Positions 57,250-64,000 of a stretch of DNA of 64,000 bases are shown here, in pieces. The stretch is from positions 24,894,501-24,958,500 of the forward strand of contig CM076140.1 of NCBI GenBank assembly GCA_038025085.1, given 5' to 3'. The notes beneath the pieces are model-generated. The model did no database searches and was not told the origin of the DNA. It worked only from the letters and a program-made list of their open reading frames with translations. The translations under genes were made by a program, and so were the position numbers. The stretch's first letter is position 1, and every line of letters begins with the position of its first letter. Source of the DNA: Tetragonia tetragonoides (lineage: Eukaryota; Streptophyta; Magnoliopsida; Caryophyllales; Aizoaceae).

Positions 57250-59763
57250 ATGGCTGATATTCCAGACCAAAACCCTCCACACCCTCCTCCTCCAGATGCC
57301 CTTACTGAGGTGAGGAAAATGATACAATTGCTATTGTCCCGACAAGACATGATACAACAGACTTTTACTCATATGAACAGGAAACCTGATCAGGGATCAC
57401 CGGCCGGTGGCATTCCTTTTAACCTCGAAGGCGGCTCTATAGCTCGTTATGATAAACTAAGCGAAGACGTTAGAAAGATGAAGGAAATTCTGAAGGGTAT
57501 GACTACTGCAGAACCATGGCTTGACATCCATGGCTTAACTCTGTTTCCTCAAGCTCGCCTACCGGCATGGTTCAAAATGCCCAACATATCGAAGTTCAAT
57601 GGAACGGAAAGTCTCACGACTTTTCTCAAGATGTATGTAGGGGCAATGAGTCCATGGAGTGTATCAGAATAGTTTATTGCTCAACTCTTCCAGCAATACC
57701 TAGACGGGGCAGCAACCCAATGATTTTTCCAACTTGAGAATTCAAAGAAAGCTACCTTGTCCAGTGTTGTCCGAGAATTCACACGACAATACAGGTATAA
57801 CGAAGAAGTTGATGTGACCAGGAGAGATCTTAAAACAACTTACTAGTACCCTACTGTGACTTTCTATACTTTCATTAGTAGATGGAGAGCAAAGGCTAGC
57901 CAAATGATCAATCGGTCAACGGAAGAGGAACAAATACATATCATAGTTCGAAATTCAATTCCGAACATCAAGGAAAAGATCATGTACCAATATTTTCCCT
58001 CATTCAAAACCTTGGTCTCTACGGGGTCTGTGATTGAGGATGACCTCAGAATTGAAGCAAAGAAAGAGCAACAAGGATCAAGTTCTCAATCGAAAAGAAA
58101 AAACCACGATGAATCAGAGCAACTCAATGGTGCTGAAGTCACCAACATCACATCAAGACCATTTCGAATTAATTACAGGAGGAAATTTTCACCCATCAGA
58201 ATGAGCTACACACAAGCTCTCCACAAGCTTATCAGCACAGGGTTATTGCAGTTACCACCACCTAGACAACCTCCGCCCACTCTTAGGCCTAGCCAAGATC
58301 CCAATGCTCGATGTGAATATCACCAGTTTGCTGACCATACCACGAAAGACTGTATTCCTCTCAAGCATAAAATCCAAGACTTGATAAACTCTGGAGAGTT
58401 CAATATAAATCTAATTAGAGTTGATTAAAATCAGCCAAACATCTTTGCGATATCCAATGAAACTCTTGGTGTTGACCCTACTGATTTAATTACCAATATC
58501 CAGACTCACCTCGATACAACACCGTTGATAAGTCACTTTGAGGTTATTGGACATATGCCACATGATTTTTTGGTTGGTGCCATATCTATTGAAGATGGGG
58601 ACGAATGTATTCAATGGACCGGGTCCAGGGTAAACCCTACACTTGAAGAAGAACACAATATAGAACATGAAGCGTATGATCCTTTTGCTCCTAAAATATG
58701 CCATACAATAAATAGGCTACCTGGTTTTGAGAATCGTGAACAACCAAGTGATTGGAGTGCCGACCTTACGTCTGTATTGAAATATGATATAGAAGAGCTA
58801 CTACGTTTTTCAGGATTCCGCCTTCCCCATGGCACAAGCATTCCTAAGTTTAGAATGTTCAATGGAAAAGGAGACCCTGTGGTTCATCTTCGAGAGTATG
58901 TTCAAACACTGCATCTCTTGTCTCTCAATGAAGAATTGCATACGGCTTTATTTAACCTTAGCTTCGAAGATACCGCCCTTCAGTGGTATTATGATTTGGC
59001 TAACTATCAAAGGAGCAATTGGCATATTTTATGCGGAGAATTTTTGAGTTGGTCGTGCGCATATAACAACTATGACATTGAAGCGATAAAACTAAAAAAT
59101 ATAGAGCAATTTTCTGGTGAAACCTTCACCAGATACTGGTCAAGATGGAGTACCCAATATGACAGAGTTTGCGACAAGCTTTCTGAGAAAGAAGTTATAC
59201 TCAAGGTGACTCAAGGGCTGCATGAAGAATATTTTCAAAAAATGCCGCAAGAAGCCTAACTGAATGTCGATGATATGGAGACACATGGGTACCGATTGGA
59301 TATTGAATTCATGTGGGATCACAAAGTTCAACTTACCTTAGAGGGATCACAAAGTTCTATCCCCTCGAACATTGAATTTAAAAAGCGTGCTTATAACCAA
59401 ATAATTCCGGCGACTACATCTCAAAGGAGAATGTTCTCCCCACTAGGCATGTCCATTCCGCAAGCCTTTGAGAAGTTGACGAAGGCAGGCCTGATTCATC
59501 CCTTAGCACCGAGACCCCAACCTCCGCCAAGACCCAACCAAATTCCAAATGAACATTGCAAGTTTCACTAGTATGTCGGGCATTCGGTTGGTTTGTGTCT
59601 AGCTTTGAGGCACAAGATTGCAGACTTGATTGATGATGGGAAACTTGTTATAAACACTACCAAAACCAGCAACAATCCTCCTAACATCCCCAACAAGTCA
59701 TTCCCCAATCACCAGGGTGACCAACTTGATCATGAATATTTGACATCACCTTTCGTGTTGTGA
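57250..59763 (+). pseudogene. Tandem double gag of element C
   Basis: One reading frame runs from ATG 57250 (MADIPDQNPPHPPPPDA) to TGA 59761-59763, with six internal stops and no frameshift: 57670 TAG, 57721 TGA, 57844 TAG, 58426 TAA, 59257 TAA and 59569 TAG. It contains two gag-type modules. Module 1 has AWFKMPNISKFNGTESLTTF, the YTFISRWRAKASQMI segment and knuckle CEYH-x4-DHTTKDC (near 58310). Module 2 has IPKFRMFNGKGDPVVHLREY, TALFNLSFEDTALQWYYDL, FTRYWSRWSTQYDRV and knuckle CKFH-x4-GHSVGLC (near 59560). The modules differ in sequence. No protease, RT or integrase follows, so the element depends on others. Several stops stand where Gln or Trp is expected. Confidence 0.8.
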
Positions 59764-62480
59764 GCACCCACCAGGGAATCTCTTACTCTTTTAATGTTTT
59801 CAATAATGTGTAAATTATATTTCATAATAGAACTACCTATGGCCAGATCCCTGTAGGATTTGGCAACATCTAGAGACGCTTGTACTCACATGCACCAGGG
59901 TATGTAGGCAACTCGTTTCGAGTTCGGCTAAACAAAAAAATGAAAAATCTTAGTTATTATCCAGAAGTACGTGGACTTGATTCTCCAATGCAAATTTTCA
60001 AAATATTCGATATTTTCGAAAAACGTTTGCTTGCACATTGGAGATATGTAGGCAGCCTTCGAGTACGGTTCAAAAAAAAAAAACAGATGCGAAGTGAAAA
60101 AAAATTTGAAATCCAAAAGAGGGAATAAATGAAAAAGGGAAAAAGAGAAAAAGAAAAATTTTGTGAAATACAAAGAGTCGAGATTGGTTTTAACCCATTT
60201 TTGTATACAGTATAACTTGGAGAAATGATGATATCATTTTAACTTTAGTTTTCAAAAAGTTCTTCGGGGAAGTCTGTTTTCTTATTTTAAAATAATAATA
60301 ATAACTTTCAAATAATCAAAAAGAATCTCATGCATGAGTCATTTTGCCCTCGGGGTTATCTTGCTTTCTTGTGCGCATTTGCTTGCATTCATCTCATTTT
60401 TTAAATTTTAGCACTAACTTACTAGGGGTAAGATAATTTTTGTAACAAATCGGGATTTGGAAGGAAGGTCGTGGAATCCCAGATCTAGTTGTCAAAGATC
60501 CGCTTCAAAATAACTTAGTCATCCAGTTACCAGTTTTAGATGACTAGGCGATTGTTGGGAGAGGCTGTCAATTTTATTTTATTTTGGGTCGTGACCATGA
60601 GCATTGTTGAATATTCATTTTTCTCAAATATTTTGAAAAAGTGGAATGTGATAATCTTTGTCATGAATTAAATGATATTCGAGCAATAAGCATGACAAGT
60701 GTCTTAGAGGTCTGTCGTAATGGTCTATACCCGCAACCCTAAATACATTTTGCAAACCCAGCTATATGAGTTACTTATCTTTCCGCTACTCGTCATTCCG
60801 AGGGGCATCCACATTTGCATCACCATTTCCACATTTTGGTTCGAGAAACACTTCTATTCAATTCTGAATACGATAAGCACTTTTTTTGTGAACTCCAATC
60901 ACGACCATGACAAAGCAATCACGAATTTTTGAAATTTGAAGGATCAATATTTGTAAGAACGACCATTAGAGCAGTGATCATGAATCAAGGACCTGGGGCA
61001 ACAATGTGCCACGAAGACCGACAATTGAAGAAGTGCATGTGGTAAGAAGTCCTGCAGCCAGTCTCCAATATTCGTATCAAGAGCACGAACTACGTCCGAC
61101 CTGATTCCCTTCAAAGGGATACGTAGGCAATCCTATTGGATTTGATCTACACAATGCTCAACTTTCACCCTAGGAGCATGGAAAAATGATGTGTATACAG
61201 AAAATCTTGAGTGCCTAACGAGTTCTCTTTGGTTGATTTCATTAACATGACGTATTTGAGGTGTCTTCCAATTCAAGATCAAGATTTAGACTCAAAGGAC
61301 TAACTCTGATTCTGTTTGAACTAGCTTTTAAGAAATCTAGGACATCGACTCCTTTTAATTCTAAGATGCGAGATGATGTTGAGGAAATACTTTTATACAT
61401 TAATCCACCTAACTAGTACTTGACTTCCATGGTGACTCTCGAAAGGTCTTTTATTTATTTCTAAATGAAAAAGAGAAAGTGTGGGAAATTTTGTTCCAAT
61501 GCTCTCGGAGGAGGCCTCTGTAAAACCCAAGGGGGCATCCATAGTAATCATGAGATGATTGCGACCAAGAGTATGAGCATGCAAAGCATATGAGATATTG
61601 TGATATATTGAGTAACCGGGTGTTCGCGCCTCATGAAGCGGGAACATTCGCGTAAAAAGGTATATCTATCCTGATAAAAATCCGACCACAAACGAAAATA
61701 GAAACAAAAAAAATAAAAAGTACCAAAAAGTAATCAGTGAATCCGACCAATAATCGAGAGGCCAAACCATGCACTATTGCACAAAGGTGCTGCAAGTCAT
61801 GGGAATCAACTTAAACAATAATACAGTTCAACCAAAGTATCTCACATCTGGATATCAATGTTAGTCAAGCAACTAGATTACATAAAATCTTTGGGTCGCC
61901 CAAATTGAGGTGTGAATATCTTTGAGTTACATCTAATTTGGAATTGAAACTTCACTCTTAAACGTGTCATGTTGACGAGTTAATTGATTGCGAACTCGCT
62001 CAACATAAAAGATTTTGGTGTGCATTTTCAAATAAAAAGAGCCTTGGGGTTTTACTGAGCATGTGTTACGGAAAGAGGTTCTTAGTGTATGCTACATTAG
62101 GGGCAACTACCTTATTCAGCATTGAATCTTTAAAACTCGATCATTTGATGCCATGAGCATTTTTTCCTCTCAAGAAGATCAATTATATACTTGGACAAGT
62201 GAATAAGAGTTCTCCTTAAGAATACACCGGCTCCTCGAGCGCTAAAAGTTTGGATAGAATATGCTTCCTTCCAACCTCTACCTAAATTGACAAAACCATC
62301 AATCTTTGCGCCTAAATGCCTCATAAAACCCCATAAGCCTGCATACTAATATGCCCCTCGATTACTAACCCTCATCTTTGTCATCAGTTTGTGTTTGGGG
62401 CAATTACGCATGTGTGTCGCAAACCCTGCCTCAAAAAAAGCTCTGCTATCATTACCCAACAGAAAGATGAAAGTTCACTC
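59764..62480 (+). mobile_element. Element C 3' non-coding region
   Basis: No pol is present. Three ATGTAGGCA/ACGTAGGCA motifs occur (59901, 60043 and 61119); the last is part of an approximately 43-nt motif (61087-61129) shared with element B at 11888-11930. The rest is AT-rich with no gene and no antisense spliced gene. The 3' LTR is not reached before the LINE insertion at 62481. Confidence 0.6.
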
Positions 62481-64000
62481 TTTTTTTTTTTGATAATTAA
62501 GAATTTTATTAATCACCAGAAAAGGCCATTACAGCACGGGTTTCACAAAATGCAAAACCTCTCAGTATCCTACTCAAATACATACTCTCCGACATTCCTC
62601 ACAAAAGCATAAAAACATGTATGAGGGGGGTTACCAAAGTGATGCTCACCTTCTAGGAAGGGTATCAACACTAGGGTCCTCACACACACCTTCTGCAAGG
62701 AGAAATAACCCAAAATAAAATAAACAACCAACACAATTTACACAAGTAAGCCCTCAAGGAAACGTGACAATTTGACATTCTTCCTGGCACGAGCAAACAC
62801 CTGTAGTTGTATGTGCTTGATCAACGCTTCCATCGTCATCTTCTTGCCTTGAAATATTCTCAAATTTCTCTCAATCCACACTGTGTACACAACATGAGCA
62901 AAACACATCTTCATAACACTGGCTAAAGCAGACTTCCCTCTCACCTGTTTCAGAATTTGGTCACATTCAGCCCCCCAGGTTATTATCTGTCTATCAGCCT
63001 GCAGCCAATTGAGTATCCCCTTCCAGATCCCATTTGTAAAGGGACATTGGCAGAAGAAATTATCCATGTTTTCAGGCTCAGTTTCACAGAAAACACAAGT
63101 TGTATCTGAAATAACCCCCAAGCTGCCATCTTGTCTTTTGTTCTAAGCTTCTGTAAGAGAGCAAGCCATAGAATAAACGTGGCTTTTGGTGTAGCAGCAT
63201 TTGAGCACACAATATTCTTCCAAGGAACCTTCTCTAGCTGACCCCTCAGTTTTACATAACCACGTTTCACAAAGAATTTCCCACTCCACACTACATTAGA
63301 CCACCCTCCATATGTTTTCTAGCTTGAAATATTTTCCTCACCATCCATGAGGCCTGAGTAGGAGGCGCCATCTGCCAAAAATCCTTGTGTTTGACATAGT
63401 AAGCATGAATCCACTGAATCCACAACTTATCCTGTTTCAAGCTCAAGGCCCTAAGTAACTTACATATCGCAGCTTGATTCCATATCTTTAGGTTTAACAA
63501 ATTACAACCTCCAGCAGACTTAGAAAGACAGACTCTTTCCCATGCCACAAGAGCTTTTTTGGTAATATGAGCTTCCCCAAACCACAGATAACTCCTGCAC
63601 GCAGCCTCCACTAGCTTGAGAACTTTCTGTGGTAACACAAATAGTTGACTCCAGTATGCCTGGATGCCATATATAACAGACCTAATCAATTGCAATCTTT
63701 CAGCATACGACAAGTATCTAGCAGCCCAAGTTCTGATCCTAGATGTAATCTTCTCAATAAGTATTTTGCATTGAGATACTTGTAGCTTCTTACTAGACAG
63801 AGGCACCCCTAAGTACTTCACAGGTAACTCCCCCACTGAGTAACCAAGAACATCCAAAATAAGGGACCTCTCCTGTGCACTCACCCCTCCAAAATAAACC
63901 TGACTCTTGTCAAGATTAGCTTTGAGTCCAGAAGCCAGAGAGAACTGAGTAAAATTCTCATGCAAACTACAAATAGACGCAGCATCTCCTCTTGCAAACA
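62481..64000 (-). mobile_element. LINE 3: 3' part of an L1-type element, runs off the window
   Basis: The T-run at 62481-62491 is the A-tail of a minus-strand LINE inserted into the 3' region of element C. A 3' UTR of about 250 bp precedes ORF2. The 5' part lies beyond position 64000, so the target duplication cannot be checked. Confidence 0.85.
62738..63965 (-). pseudogene. LINE 3 ORF2, RT C-terminus and zinc finger
   Basis: The frame from 63965 to 63291 reads LKANLDKSQVYFGGV, LPVKYLGVPLSSKK and TWAARYLSYAERLQLIRSV, typical of plant L1 RT after the FADD box. Two frameshifts follow (near 63290 and 63120). The last frame (63121-62738) holds CVFCETEPENMDNFFCQC, a zf-RVT cluster, and ends LEGLLV. 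There is no RNase H, as in LINE 1. Sequence similarity to LINE 1 (for example the VYFGGV and LGIPL/LGVPL segments) puts them in the same lineage. Confidence 0.85.

Noticed and set aside
1..64000. CRISPR arrays, bacterial operons, rRNA genes
   Set aside because: No regularly spaced repeats with unique spacers, no ribosome binding sites and no rRNA-like sequence; the DNA is of plant nuclear type.

Overview
This window looks like nuclear DNA of a flowering plant, probably a eudicot. It has one intron-containing host gene inside nested transposable elements typical of plants: Tat-type Ty3/gypsy retrotransposons, L1-type LINEs with DUF4283-like ORF1, a copia-type LTR pair, and CACTA, hAT and Mutator-like DNA elements. 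The base composition is AT-rich and there are no bacterial operons. The main retrotransposon resembles the Retand group of Tat elements (first described in Silene): it has antisense genes between pol and the 3' LTR and a tandem repeat in the 3' region. That fits Caryophyllales but does not prove it, because the lineage is widespread.

Layout. Positions 1-21030 hold a nest. Element A (minus strand, gag remnants only) runs from before position 1 to about 21030. Its right LTR is split by a 661-bp hAT-like element (3940-4600, 8-bp target duplication) and by element B (4694-19951, plus strand). Element B has a truncated 5' LTR, decayed gag, protease, RT, two RNase H regions and integrase, then two minus-strand genes with introns (12201-13757 and 14568-17309), a 4 x 66-bp tandem repeat, a polypurine tract and a complete 3' LTR. 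A 141-bp MITE (21071-21211) follows.

The host gene occupies about 21240-29900 on the plus strand. It has a non-coding first exon preceded by an inverted pair of E2F-type sites, then five coding exons that join in frame to 837 codons. I do not recognise the protein family. Its 4.1-kb third intron carries two SINEs.

Positions 30273-44316 are a second nest: an L1-type LINE (minus strand) with an exact 18-bp target duplication, split by another nearly full-length LINE (about 30879-36020) and by a non-autonomous CACTA element (37169-39059, TSD ATA) that itself contains a SINE. From 44335 to 46410 I see no gene. Positions 46421-50453 are a Mutator-like element (10-bp TSD) into which a 2.8-kb LTR inserted and was reduced to a solo LTR (TSD GTCGG).

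From 50788 to past the window end lies element C, another Tat-type retrotransposon on the plus strand. It has a 3.9-kb LTR, a PBS, a leader invaded by two head-to-tail copia-type LTRs, and one open frame (interrupted by stops) that encodes two gag-like modules in tandem with no pol. A third LINE (62481 to the end, minus strand) sits in its 3' region. Almost all transposon reading frames are broken. Many of the nonsense codons look like C-to-T or G-to-A changes, as expected for long-silenced, methylated elements. The only apparently intact gene is the host gene.
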